Below are positions 7,314 through 15,613 of a stretch of 19,736 nucleotides of DNA, piece after piece. Source of the stretch: Ruminococcaceae bacterium UBA6392 (GTDB lineage: Bacteria > Bacillota > Clostridia > Oscillospirales > Acutalibacteraceae); NCBI GenBank assembly GCA_002438685.1, contig DJQG01000031.1, positions 5,633 through 25,368 on the forward strand, in the 5' to 3' direction. The notes beneath the pieces were generated by a model, which was given only the letters and a program-made list of their open reading frames with translations, did not search any database and was not told the DNA's origin. Positions within the stretch are counted from its first letter, which is position 1; every line of letters starts with the position of its first letter. A program made the position numbers and the translations under genes.

Positions 7314-10300
7314 ATGGTATACAGAGTATTCGTCGAAAAGAAAAAGGAGCTCGCTCAGGAGGCAAAGTCCCTGCTCAGCGAAGCGAACGACCTGCTCGGG
7401 ATAAAAAATCTTAAAGATGTGCGCGTTATCAACCGCTACGATGCGGAGAATATCACGCCCGAGCTTTTTGACTACGCAAAGCGCACCGTATTCTCCGAGC
7501 CGCAGCTCGACATCGTCTCGGACGATATTGTGATAAACGGCAGATGCTTCGCGGTCGAATTCCTGCCCGGTCAGTTCGATCAGCGCGCCGACTCGGCGGC
7601 TCAGTGCATCCAGATAATCTCGCAGGGCGAGCGTCCGCTTATCCGCACGGCGAAAATATATATTCTCATCGGCGATATAACCGACGCCGACGCTCAGAAG
7701 ATAAAGAAATATGTCATCAACCCCGTTGAGGCGCGTGAGGCAAGCCTCGAAAAGCCCGAGACGCTCGCCGTGAAATATGATATCCCGACCGAGGTCAGAA
7801 CTCTCGACGGATTTATCAATCTCGACAGAGCGGGGCTTGAGGACTTCGTCAAAAAATACGGTCTCGCCATGGACGCGGACGACATTGCGTTCTGCCAGGA
7901 TTATTTCAAATCCGAGCACCGCGACCCGACGATAACAGAGATTCGCATGATCGACACCTACTGGTCGGATCACTGCCGCCACACGACATTTTTGACCGTC
8001 ATTGACAGCGTGAAATTCGAGGACGAGCTGCTCCAGGGCGCCTACGACGAATATCTCGCGGTCAGAAAAGAGCTCGGGCGCACGAAGCCGATATGCCTGA
8101 TGGATCTCGCGACGATAGCGGTCAAATATCTCAAGAAGCACGGCAAGCTCGACCGTCTCGACGAATCCGAGGAGATAAACGCCTGCACGGTGAAAATAGA
8201 TGTCGAGGTCGACGGTGTCACCGAGCCGTGGCTCCTGCTCTTCAAAAACGAGACGCACAACCACCCGACTGAAATCGAGCCTTTCGGCGGCGCGGCGACC
8301 TGCATAGGCGGCGCTATCCGCGACCCGCTCTCGGGGCGTTCGTATGTCTACGGCGCGATGCGCGTCACCGGTGCGGCAGACCCGCTCAAACCCATTGACG
8401 AGACGATAAAGGGCAAGCTCCCGCAGAGAAAGATAGTCACGACTGCGGCGGCGGGCTATTCATCATACGGCAACCAGATAGGTCTCGCGACGGGTATAGT
8501 TGACGAGATATATCACCCCGGCTATGCGGCGAAGAGGATGGAGATAGGCGCGGTCATTGCGGCGACTCCCGCAGAGAATGTGCGCCGCGAAGTGCCCGCT
8601 CCCGGAGATATTGTTATCCTGCTCGGCGGCTCGACCGGACGCGACGGCTGCGGCGGAGCGACGGGCTCTTCAAAGTCCCACACGGTTGAATCGCTCGAGA
8701 GCTGCGGCGCGGAAGTCCAGAAGGGCAACGCACCCGAGGAGAGAAAGCTCCAGAGACTTTTCAGAAACAAAGAAGCCTGCCTGATGATAAAGCGCTGCAA
8801 CGACTTCGGCGCGGGCGGCGTATCGGTTGCTATAGGCGAGCTTGCGGACGGACTTGAGATAGACCTCAACGCAGTGCCGAAAAAATACGAGGGTCTCGAC
8901 GGCACGGAGCTTGCGATAAGCGAGAGCCAGGAGCGCATGGCGGTTGTTGTTGAACCGCACAATGTTGACGCTTTCCTCGCGCTCGCGAATAAAGAAAATC
9001 TTCAGGCAGTACCCGTGGCAAAGGTTCAGGCAGAGCCGAGGCTCGTCATGAACTGGAACGGCAAGAAAATTGTTGATATCAGCCGCGAATTTTTGAATTC
9101 CAACGGCGCCGACAAGCATATAGACATCACCCCCGAAGCTCCCGCACTCAATGAGAAGGGAATTTCCGGCTCGTTTACGGAGAACTACTCGGCGCTCGCA
9201 TCCGACCTCAACACATGCTCGAAGCGCGGACTTTCCGAGCGTTTCGATTCGACGATAGGCGCGGGCACGGTGCTCATGCCGTTCGGCGGCAAAAATCAGC
9301 TGACTCCCATTCAGGCGATGGTGCAGAAGATATCCGTCGAGAAGAAGCACACCGACGACTGCTCGCTCATGGCGTTCGGCTACAATCCGTTTATAACCGA
9401 GCAGAGCCCGTATCACGGCGCGTACCTCGCGGTTATAGAATCGGTCTGCAAGCTCATCGCCTCGGGCGCAGAGTTCAAGGATGTTTATCTCACATTCCAG
9501 GAATATTTTGAGCGCCCCGGCAAGGACGGCAAGCGCTGGGGGCAGCCTTTGGCGGCGCTTCTCGGCGCGTTCAAGGCGCAGATGGAACTCGGTATCGGCT
9601 CCATAGGCGGCAAGGACTCGATGAGCGGCTCGTTTGAAAATCTCGATGTCCCGCCGACCCTCGTCTCGTTCGCCGTAACAACGGAAAAGACCTCTTCAAT
9701 AGTCTCGCCCGAGTTCAAAGCAGCGGGTCACAAGGTTATTTTCATCGCGCCCGAGAAAGACGAAAACGGTCTGCCGAAGACCGACTCGCTTATAGATGTG
9801 TTCTCCCGCGTTACCGGGCTTCTTCGCTCGGGCAAGGCGGTCGCCTGCTACACCCCCGGCATGGGCGGCATAGCGGAGGCGGTCATGAAGATGGCGTTCG
9901 GCAACGGCATCGGCTTTGAATACAGCAAAGATATTACGCTCGAAAAGATATTCGGGTCCAGCTACGCGGGCTTCATTCTCGAGCTTGCGGACGGCGCAGA
10001 AGAAACAGGCACGCTTCTCGGTCACACAAATGACAGCGGCTGCATCAGCCTTAGCGGCGAGAGCATCGCTCTTTCGAAGCTTCTCGGAATATATGAGAAC
10101 AAGCTCGAAAGCGTCTACAGCTGCAATATCAAAAATGCCGGCAAGGGTGCTGAGAACTTCTCATATGAAATGACAGAGCGCAAAGCCCCCGCTATAAGAG
10201 TCGCAAAGCCTCGCGTGCTCATCCCGGCATTCCCCGGCACGAACTGCGAATACGACAGCGCAAAGGCAGTCCGCGACGCGGGCGCAGAGCCGGAGATAAT

Positions 10301-11006
10301 TGTCATAAACAACCTCAGCGCGGACGGCATCAGCCGCAGCGTCGAAAAATTTGCAGACGAGCTTCGATCCTCGCAGATGATATTCATCCCCGGCGGCTTT
10401 TCCGGCGGCGACGAGCCGGACGGCAGCGGAAAGTTCATCACGGCATTCTTCAGAAACGCTGCGATAAAAGAGGGAGTCACCGACCTGCTCGAAAACAGGG
10501 ACGGACTCATGTGCGGAATCTGCAACGGCTTCCAGGCGCTGATAAAGCTCGGACTCGTCCCCTACGGCAAGATAATCGACACGGACGAAAATTGCCCGAC
10601 GCTCACCTTCAACACCATCGCGCGCCACCAGTCGCGAATAGTGCGCACCCGCATTTCTTCAAACAAATCGCCGTGGCTCGCGCTGACTCAGGTCGGCGAC
10701 ATATATTCCGTGCCGATATCCCACGGCGAGGGTCGGTTTCTCGCAAGCGACGAGCTCATAGCCAAGCTCGCCGCAAACGGGCAGATAGCCACGCAGTATG
10801 TTGACCTTGACGGCAACGCTTCAAACGATATACATTTCAACCCCAACGACTCCGTCTGCGCTATCGAGGGCATCACCTCGCCCGACGGCAGAGTCTTCGG
10901 AAAAATGGGACACAGCGAAAGAATCGGAAAAGGTCTTTACAAAAATGTCCCGGGAGATTATAATATTCGTATGTTTGAAGCAGCTGTTAAATATTTTAAG
11001 CGATGA
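7314..11006 (+). CDS. purL: FGAM synthase, single-chain PurL with glutaminase domain
   Basis: Converts FGAR, glutamine and ATP to FGAM. It is a 1,230-residue single chain that combines PurS-like, synthetase and amidotransferase parts, unlike the PurS/PurQ/PurL trio of Bacillus. DTYWSDHCRHTTF (214-226) marks the linker region and NETHNHPTEI (312-321) the first synthetase domain; a second synthetase half follows, with GGKDSMSGSF. The glutaminase domain begins near residue 967 (RVLIPAFPGTNCEYD). Its triad is visible as Cys1070 in GICNGFQ and His1200 and Glu1202 in GHSER. Its ammonia-channel architecture should be self-contained, so no PurS or PurQ genes are needed. It starts directly after the purD stop, behind GGGAGGAAAA. 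Confidence 0.97.
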   Translation: MVYRVFVEKKKELAQEAKSLLSEANDLLGIKNLKDVRVINRYDAENITPELFDYAKRTVFSEPQLDIVSDDIVINGRCFAVEFLPGQFDQRADSAAQCIQIISQGERPLIRTAKIYILIGDITDADAQKIKKYVINPVEAREASLEKPETLAVKYDIPTEVRTLDGFINLDRAGLEDFVKKYGLAMDADDIAFCQDYFKSEHRDPTITEIRMIDTYWSDHCRHTTFLTVIDSVKFEDELLQGAYDEYLAVRKELGRTKPICLMDLATIAVKYLKKHGKLDRLDESEEINACTVKIDVEVDGVTEPWLLLFKNETHNHPTEIEPFGGAATCIGGAIRDPLSGRSYVYGAMRVTGAADPLKPIDETIKGKLPQRKIVTTAAAGYSSYGNQIGLATGIVDEIYHPGYAAKRMEIGAVIAATPAENVRREVPAPGDIVILLGGSTGRDGCGGATGSSKSHTVESLESCGAEVQKGNAPEERKLQRLFRNKEACLMIKRCNDFGAGGVSVAIGELADGLEIDLNAVPKKYEGLDGTELAISESQERMAVVVEPHNVDAFLALANKENLQAVPVAKVQAEPRLVMNWNGKKIVDISREFLNSNGADKHIDITPEAPALNEKGISGSFTENYSALASDLNTCSKRGLSERFDSTIGAGTVLMPFGGKNQLTPIQAMVQKISVEKKHTDDCSLMAFGYNPFITEQSPYHGAYLAVIESVCKLIASGAEFKDVYLTFQEYFERPGKDGKRWGQPLAALLGAFKAQMELGIGSIGGKDSMSGSFENLDVPPTLVSFAVTTEKTSSIVSPEFKAAGHKVIFIAPEKDENGLPKTDSLIDVFSRVTGLLRSGKAVACYTPGMGGIAEAVMKMAFGNGIGFEYSKDITLEKIFGSSYAGFILELADGAEETGTLLGHTNDSGCISLSGESIALSKLLGIYENKLESVYSCNIKNAGKGAENFSYEMTERKAPAIRVAKPRVLIPAFPGTNCEYDSAKAVRDAGAEPEIIVINNLSADGISRSVEKFADELRSSQMIFIPGGFSGGDEPDGSGKFITAFFRNAAIKEGVTDLLENRDGLMCGICNGFQALIKLGLVPYGKIIDTDENCPTLTFNTIARHQSRIVRTRISSNKSPWLALTQVGDIYSVPISHGEGRFLASDELIAKLAANGQIATQYVDLDGNASNDIHFNPNDSVCAIEGITSPDGRVFGKMGHSERIGKGLYKNVPGDYNIRMFEAAVKYFKR

Positions 11007-11021
11007 TAAGGAGACTGGAAC

Positions 11022-12698
11022 ATGGCCTATTTATCCGACATTGAAATTGCGCAGCGCTGCAAACCCGAGCACATCGGCGTTATCGCAAAACGCGCCCATG
11101 TTGACGAAAAGTACATCGAGCAATACGGAAACTACAAGGCGAAGATAGACCTGTCCCTGCTCTCGGAGACGAAGCGGGAAAACGGAAAGCTGATTCTCGT
11201 CACCGCCATAACCCCGACCCCCGCGGGCGAGGGCAAGACCACGACGACGATAGGCCTCGCGGACGGACTGCGCCGGATAGGCAAGGATGTCACGGTCGCC
11301 CTGCGCGAGCCGAGCCTCGGCCCGGTTTTCGGAGTCAAGGGCGGAGCTGCCGGCGGCGGATATGCGCAGGTGGTTCCCATGGAGGACATTAACCTTCACT
11401 TCACCGGCGACTTCCACGCGATAGGCGCGGCGAACAACCTGCTTGCCGCGATGCTCGACAATCACATTCAGCAGGGCAACGCCCTGGGCATAGATGTCCG
11501 CAAGATAACATGGAAACGCTGCGTTGACATGAACGACCGCCAGCTTCGATTTATTGTAGACGGCATGGGCGGCAAGGCTAACGGTATGCCCCGCGAGGAC
11601 GGATTCGACATAACCGTCGCGAGCGAGATAATGGCTGTTCTCTGTCTTTCAAGCTCGATAACCGACCTCAAAGCGAGGCTCTCGCGCATGATCGTCGGCT
11701 ACACTTATGACGACAAGCCCGTGACCTGCGGCGAACTCAAGGCGGCGGGCGCGATGACCGCGCTTTTGAAAGACGCCCTGAAGCCCAACCTTGTCCAGAC
11801 TCTCGAGGGCACGCCCGCTTTTGTCCACGGCGGACCGTTTGCAAACATAGCGCACGGCTGCAACTCCGTCATGGCGACAAAGATGGCGCTCAAGATGGGC
11901 GATTACACCGTCACCGAAGCGGGATTCGGCGCGGATCTCGGCGCCGAAAAGTTCCTCGATATAAAGTGCCGCATGGCGGGGCTCTCGCCCGACGCGGTGG
12001 TCGTTGTCGCCACTGTCCGCGCGCTCAAGATGCACGGCGGGCTCGACAAAAAGGAGCTTGCGGTTGAAGATATCGGCGCGCTTGAAAGAGGTATACCGAA
12101 CCTGCTGCGCCATGTTTCCAACATCAAAAATGTCTACAAACTCCCCTGCGTCGTCGCGGTCAACAGATTCCCGACCGACACCGACGCCGAGATAGATTTC
12201 ATCATCGCAAAATGCCGCGAGCTCGGAGTCAACACCGTGCTCTCCACCGTGTGGGCTGAAGGCGGCAAGGGCGGCGAAGCGCTCGCGCGCGAAGTAGTCC
12301 GCCTGTGCGAAGAGGAAAAGGGCGATTTCACTTTCGCCTATGAAGATGAGCTTTCGATCGTGGAGAAGATCGAGACCGTTGTCAGAAAAGTCTACGGCGG
12401 CGACGGAATAACCGTCATGCCCAACGCCAAAAAGCAGATAGCGCAGCTTGAAGCTCTCGGTTTCGGCAAGTGCCCCGTATGCATAGCAAAGACCCAGTAC
12501 AGCTTTTCGGATGACCCGACAAAGCTCGGCGCACCCGAGCACTTCACCGTGACGGTGAAAAATGTCAAGATATCCGCGGGCGCGGGATTCGTCGTCGTTC
12601 TGACCGGCGATATTCTGACCATGCCCGGGCTGCCGAAAGTTCCCGCCGCAGAAAAAATCGATGTTGACGAAAGCGGCAGAATAACAGGTCTGTTCTGA
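11022..12698 (+). CDS. fhs: Formate-tetrahydrofolate ligase (10-formyl-THF synthetase)
   Basis: Makes 10-formyl-THF from formate, THF and ATP. It has 558 residues, essentially the family length. TPTPAGEGKTTT (64-75) is the ATP-binding loop; GPVFGVKGGAAGGGYAQV and the EDINLHFTGD segment are characteristic. AAGGAGA at 11008-11014 sets the ATG, 15 bases after purL. In acetogens this gene usually sits with Wood-Ljungdahl genes; here its neighbours are purines, so the likely main job is feeding PurN and PurH. With a formate channel in the same operon, the whole formate-to-purine route is co-expressed. Confidence 0.97.
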   Translation: MAYLSDIEIAQRCKPEHIGVIAKRAHVDEKYIEQYGNYKAKIDLSLLSETKRENGKLILVTAITPTPAGEGKTTTTIGLADGLRRIGKDVTVALREPSLGPVFGVKGGAAGGGYAQVVPMEDINLHFTGDFHAIGAANNLLAAMLDNHIQQGNALGIDVRKITWKRCVDMNDRQLRFIVDGMGGKANGMPREDGFDITVASEIMAVLCLSSSITDLKARLSRMIVGYTYDDKPVTCGELKAAGAMTALLKDALKPNLVQTLEGTPAFVHGGPFANIAHGCNSVMATKMALKMGDYTVTEAGFGADLGAEKFLDIKCRMAGLSPDAVVVVATVRALKMHGGLDKKELAVEDIGALERGIPNLLRHVSNIKNVYKLPCVVAVNRFPTDTDAEIDFIIAKCRELGVNTVLSTVWAEGGKGGEALAREVVRLCEEEKGDFTFAYEDELSIVEKIETVVRKVYGGDGITVMPNAKKQIAQLEALGFGKCPVCIAKTQYSFSDDPTKLGAPEHFTVTVKNVKISAGAGFVVVLTGDILTMPGLPKVPAAEKIDVDESGRITGLF

Positions 12699-12706
12699 GA
12701 TAACAA

Positions 12707-12746
12707 TTCCGCTCGGAGAATATTTCTTCTGCCGAGCGGAGTTTCT
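12707..12746 (+). terminator. Stem-loop between fhs and guaB, possible weak terminator
   Basis: CCGCTCGG (12709-12716) pairs with CCGAGCGG (12732-12739). The stem extends inward through AGAA/TTCT (12717-12720 with 12727-12730, one bulged G) and outward by an A-T and a G-T pair. The tail is only GTTTCT, so termination may be partial. It may instead be an mRNA-stabilising or processing hairpin that sets guaB expression apart from the rest. Confidence 0.5.
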
Positions 12747-12767
12747 ATAAATATCGGAGGTAACAAA

Positions 12768-14276
12768 ATGGCTTATTATTTCAACGAAGTATCGCACACC
12801 TTTAACGAGTATCTTCTCGTCCCCGGCTATTCGTCGAGCGAGTGCATACCCTCGAACGTGTCGCTCAAGACGCCTCTTGTAAAGTACAGGAAGGGCGAAG
12901 AGCCCGCGATCTCACTCAACATCCCGATGGTTTCCGCCATCATGCAGTCCGTCTCCGGCGAGAGACTCGCCGTTGCGCTCGCAAAAGAAGGCGGCATATC
13001 GTTCATCTTCGGCTCTCAGAGCATCGAGGACGAGGCGGCAATGGTCGCAAGAGCAAAGAATTTCAAGGCGGGCTTCGTCATCAGCGACTCGAACATCACT
13101 CCCGACGCGACTCTCAACGACGTTATCGCGCTCAAGGAGAGAAACGGCCATTCCACTATCGCCGTGACCGAGGACGGTTCGGCTAACGGCAAACTCGTTG
13201 GCATAGTTACGAGCAGAGACTACCGCGTCAGCCGCATGACCGGCGACGAGAAAGTTTCATCTTTCATGACCCCCCTCGAAAAGCTCGTCACCGCTCCGGA
13301 CACCACCACGCTCAAGGAAGCAAATGATATAATCTGGGACAACAAGCTCAACTCCCTGCCCATAGTCGACTCCGAGGGCAAGCTCAGATATTTCGTTTTC
13401 CGCAAGGACTATGACGCCCATAAGGACAACCCGAACGAGCTTCTCGACGCCGACAAGCGCTATGTCGTCGGCGCAGGTATCAACACAAGAGACTACGCCG
13501 AGCGTATTCCCGCACTTGTCGAGGCGGGCGCGGACGTGCTCTGCATCGACTCCTCCGAGGGCTTCTCGGAGTGGCAGTCCCGCACTCTCGCATGGGTCAG
13601 AGAGCACTACGGCGACAGCGTCAAGGTCGGCGCGGGCAACGTAGTTGACAGAGAGGGCTTCCTCTTCCTCGCCGAGGCGGGTGCGGACTTCATAAAGGTC
13701 GGCATCGGCGGTGGCTCGATATGCATCACCCGCGAGACAAAGGGTATCGGCAGAGGTCAGGCATCGGCTCTTATCGATGTCTGCAAGGCGAGAGACGAAT
13801 ATTTCGAGAGAACGGGCGTGTATATCCCCATCTGCTCCGACGGCGGCATCGTCTACGACCACCACATGACCCTCGCGCTTGCAATGGGCGCGGACTTCCT
13901 GATGCTCGGCCGCTACTTCGCACGCTTTGACGAGAGCCCGACGAACAAGATTTCGCTCAAGGGCACTTACTACAAAGAGTACTGGGGTGAGGGCTCCAAC
14001 CGCGCAAGGAACTGGCAGCGCTACGACCTCGGCGGCGACAAGAAGCTGTCGTTCGAGGAGGGCGTTGATTCCTATGTCCCCTACGCCGGCAGCCTCAAGG
14101 ACAATGTCACGCTCTCTCTGAGCAAGGTAAAGTCCACCATGTGCAACTGCGGCGCACTCACAATCCCCGAGCTGCAGCAGAAAGCAAAGCTGACCCTTGT
14201 CTCCGCAACGAGCATTGTTGAGGGCGGCGCACACGACGTCGTGCAGAAAGAGACCTACTCCGATCTGAAAAAATAA
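12768..14276 (+). CDS. guaB: IMP dehydrogenase
   Basis: Oxidises IMP to XMP with NAD, the rate-limiting step to guanine nucleotides. It has 502 residues with the usual layout: a catalytic barrel interrupted by a Bateman module of two CBS repeats (about residues 98-152 and 163-220). The active-site cysteine is Cys319 in GGGSICITRE, and the SDGGI segment and the flap region RYFARFDESP...GSLKDNV follow. CGGAGG lies just before the ATG. It comes last after the IMP-forming genes, so the operon would supply IMP and route it to guanylate. No convincing separate promoter is seen in the 69-base gap, but a stem-loop there could reduce read-through. Confidence 0.97.
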   Translation: MAYYFNEVSHTFNEYLLVPGYSSSECIPSNVSLKTPLVKYRKGEEPAISLNIPMVSAIMQSVSGERLAVALAKEGGISFIFGSQSIEDEAAMVARAKNFKAGFVISDSNITPDATLNDVIALKERNGHSTIAVTEDGSANGKLVGIVTSRDYRVSRMTGDEKVSSFMTPLEKLVTAPDTTTLKEANDIIWDNKLNSLPIVDSEGKLRYFVFRKDYDAHKDNPNELLDADKRYVVGAGINTRDYAERIPALVEAGADVLCIDSSEGFSEWQSRTLAWVREHYGDSVKVGAGNVVDREGFLFLAEAGADFIKVGIGGGSICITRETKGIGRGQASALIDVCKARDEYFERTGVYIPICSDGGIVYDHHMTLALAMGADFLMLGRYFARFDESPTNKISLKGTYYKEYWGEGSNRARNWQRYDLGGDKKLSFEEGVDSYVPYAGSLKDNVTLSLSKVKSTMCNCGALTIPELQQKAKLTLVSATSIVEGGAHDVVQKETYSDLKK

Positions 14277-14290
14277 GCCGAAAAATTTAC

Positions 14291-14323
14291 GGCAGGGAGC
14301 GGCAAAAACCGTTCCCTGCCTTT
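14291..14323 (+). terminator. Rho-independent terminator after guaB
   Basis: A 12-bp stem pairs 14291-14302 with 14309-14320, with one G-U pair and the loop CAAAAA, followed by TTTG. It starts 14 bases after the guaB stop and probably ends the purine operon. Confidence 0.8.
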
Positions 14324-14325
14324 GC

Positions 14326-14418
14326 ATTCTGCCAAAACAGCTTGCAGAATCACCAATAAATGAAATCTTCGCGGGCAAAAGGCTGTTGAATCCGCCGTTT
14401 TTGCCAAAATAACTTGCA
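14326..14418. repeat. Two related dyad repeats upstream of the lysine-transporter promoter
   Basis: TGCCAAAACAGCTTGCA (14330-14346) recurs with two changes as TGCCAAAATAACTTGCA (14402-14418), 72 bases apart. Each copy is a dyad with an 11-base spacer. The first has arms ATTCTGC/GCAGAAT and the second TTTGC/GCAAA, so one arm pair differs in a compensating way. The second copy ends five bases before the -35 element. A further inverted repeat (14374-14383 with 14394-14405, one or two bulges) lies between and overlaps copy two. They may be operator sites for a regulator or remnants of a small repeat; no protein is assigned. Confidence 0.45.
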
Positions 14419-14423
14419 AACTG

Positions 14424-14452
14424 TTGACACGCCGAAAATGCAATGCTATAAT
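14424..14452 (+). promoter_or_regulatory. Consensus sigma-70 promoter for the lysine-controlled transporter
   Basis: TTGACA (14424-14429) and TATAAT (14447-14452) match consensus exactly, with a 17-base spacer and a TGC extended -10. Transcription should start near 14459, about 16 bases before the L-box P1 helix. The strong promoter fits control by premature termination rather than by activation. Confidence 0.93.
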
Positions 14453-14474
14453 ACAGATAATTTAAGACAGCACT

Positions 14475-14638
14475 TGATAGAGGATGCGAACAAGAAGAGT
14501 ATCCAGCAGCAACGCCGGCAAGCGGCAGCTGGGGAAAGGCAAGTTCGCCGAAGTGCTATCGCGGTTGCCGCCGCGGTAATGCTGGGCCCTCGCCGAACAG
14601 GCGACGGACTGTCACATGACTTATGTGGAGCGCTATCA
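14475..14638 (+). ncRNA. Lysine riboswitch (L box)
   Basis: The order of conserved segments matches the L box known from Bacillus lysC: GATAGAGG and TGCGAAC at the 5' end, AGAGTAT, GGGGAAAGG (14531-14539), CGCCGAAG (14546-14553), GCTGGG (14581-14586), ACTGTCAC (14608-14615) and GGAGCGCTATC at the 3' end. P1 closes as TGATAG (14475-14480) with CTATCA (14633-14638). Further helices are CCAGC/GCTGG (14503-14507 with 14528-14532), TCGCC/GGCGA (14590-14594 with 14600-14604) and CACAT/ATGTG (14613-14617 with 14623-14627). One extra A in GAGGATGCG departs from the commonest form. Lysine binding should favour the downstream terminator. Confidence 0.92.
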
Positions 14639-14670
14639 TTGGTTTTTCTGCACATATAGCAGCATATACA

Positions 14671-14716
14671 AAGCCTGTGATACCTCTTCGGGTCGCAGGC
14701 TTAATTAATTTTTTCC
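14671..14716 (+). terminator. L-box expression platform terminator
   Basis: AAGCCTG (14671-14677) pairs with CAGGCTT (14696-14702), with further pairs inside including wobbles and a bulge around a UCUUC-type loop, then AATTAATTTTTT. TGATA (14678-14682) in its left arm repeats the P1 5' strand, so it could pair with the 3' strand TATCA (14634-14638) as an antiterminator when lysine is absent. That alternative pairing is inferred. Confidence 0.7.
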
Positions 14717-14730
14717 AGGAGATGGTACTA

Positions 14731-15582
14731 ATGAACAGAACGAAGAGAATTGTGGCCGCCATTCTGGCTATCGCCATGTGCGCAGTATTATTTGCAGGCT
14801 GCGGCACGAAAACCGAAAGTGCCAAGACCGGCGTTGAAGACGGCGTTCTGACCGTTGCCATGGAGTGCGCATACGCTCCCTACAACTGGACTCAGAGCGA
14901 TGATTCCAACGGCGCTGTCCCGATAAAGGATTCCAGCGACTACGCCAACGGATACGATATCATAATGGCTAAGAAGATATGCGAAGTAAACGGCTGGAAG
15001 CTTGAAGTTGTCCGCCTTGACTGGGATTCACTTGTTCCCGCAGTCCAGACCGGCAAGGTTGACGCCGTTATCGCAGGTCAGTCGATGACCAAAGATCGTA
15101 TGCAGCAGGTCGATTTCGCAGGTCCCTACCTCTATGCGAGCATCGTCTGCATGACAAAGCAGAACAGCAAGTATGCAAACGCTACCTCCCTTGCTGACCT
15201 CGCAGGTGCAAAGTGCACCTCTCAGCTCGGAACCATTTGGTATGACACTTGCCTTCCGCAGATAAACGGCGCTCTTATCCAGACCGCACAGGAGACCGCT
15301 CCCTCGATGCTCATGGCTCTTGAGACCGGCGCTGTCGACTTCATCTGCACCGATATGCCCACCGCTCAGGGTGCGCTCATCGCCTACAGTGATCTGAAGA
15401 TCCTCGACCTTCCCGAGAACGCTTTCAAGGTTGACGAGGGCGACATCAACATCGGCATCTCTGTCAAGAAGGGCAACACCGAGCTCAAGGACAAGATAAA
15501 CTCCGCCCTTGCAGGCATGACCGCAGACGACTTCAACAAGATCATGGACGAGGCTGTAAAGATTCAGCCCCTTTCAAAGTAA
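14731..15582 (+). CDS. Lysine-type ABC transporter substrate-binding lipoprotein
   Basis: A 283-residue extracytoplasmic solute-binding protein of the polar amino-acid family. It has a basic N terminus, a hydrophobic stretch and a lipobox LFAGC with the lipidation site at Cys24, so it should be anchored to the outer face of the membrane. The mature part starts near LTVAMECAYAPYNW and has the two-lobe family features, such as NGYDIIMAKKI, DAVIAGQSMT and VDFICTDMP. The start at 14731 is set by AGGAGA (14717-14722) and the signal peptide; an ATG at 14623 would place the start inside the riboswitch. The sequence alone shows only an amino-acid binder; lysine is inferred from the L box upstream. 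Confidence 0.92.
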   Translation: MNRTKRIVAAILAIAMCAVLFAGCGTKTESAKTGVEDGVLTVAMECAYAPYNWTQSDDSNGAVPIKDSSDYANGYDIIMAKKICEVNGWKLEVVRLDWDSLVPAVQTGKVDAVIAGQSMTKDRMQQVDFAGPYLYASIVCMTKQNSKYANATSLADLAGAKCTSQLGTIWYDTCLPQINGALIQTAQETAPSMLMALETGAVDFICTDMPTAQGALIAYSDLKILDLPENAFKVDEGDINIGISVKKGNTELKDKINSALAGMTADDFNKIMDEAVKIQPLSK

Positions 15583-15613
15583 TCAACAATAATCAGAACG
15601 GAGATAACAAGAT

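Noticed and set aside
7044..8264. Long minus-strand reading frame (406 codons) opposite purD/purL
   Set aside because: It is opposite a strongly supported gene, has no recognisable domain or ribosome binding site, and has the Arg/Val/Asp-rich composition expected from the complement of GC-biased codons.
11649..12797. Long minus-strand reading frame (382 codons) opposite fhs
   Set aside because: Antisense shadow of a well-conserved gene with no family signature; it also runs across the fhs-guaB hairpin.
13257..14378. Long minus-strand reading frame (373 codons) opposite guaB
   Set aside because: Shadow of guaB; it crosses the guaB terminator and shows no known motif.
14414..14659. Small reading frames on both strands over the lysine leader
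   Set aside because: The region is explained by promoter and L-box RNA; the frames have no ribosome binding site at their starts and no family resemblance.
14623..14730. Upstream ATG extension of the substrate-binding protein
   Set aside because: It would start inside the lysine aptamer and read through the terminator; the ATG at 14731 has a good ribosome binding site and a lipoprotein signal.
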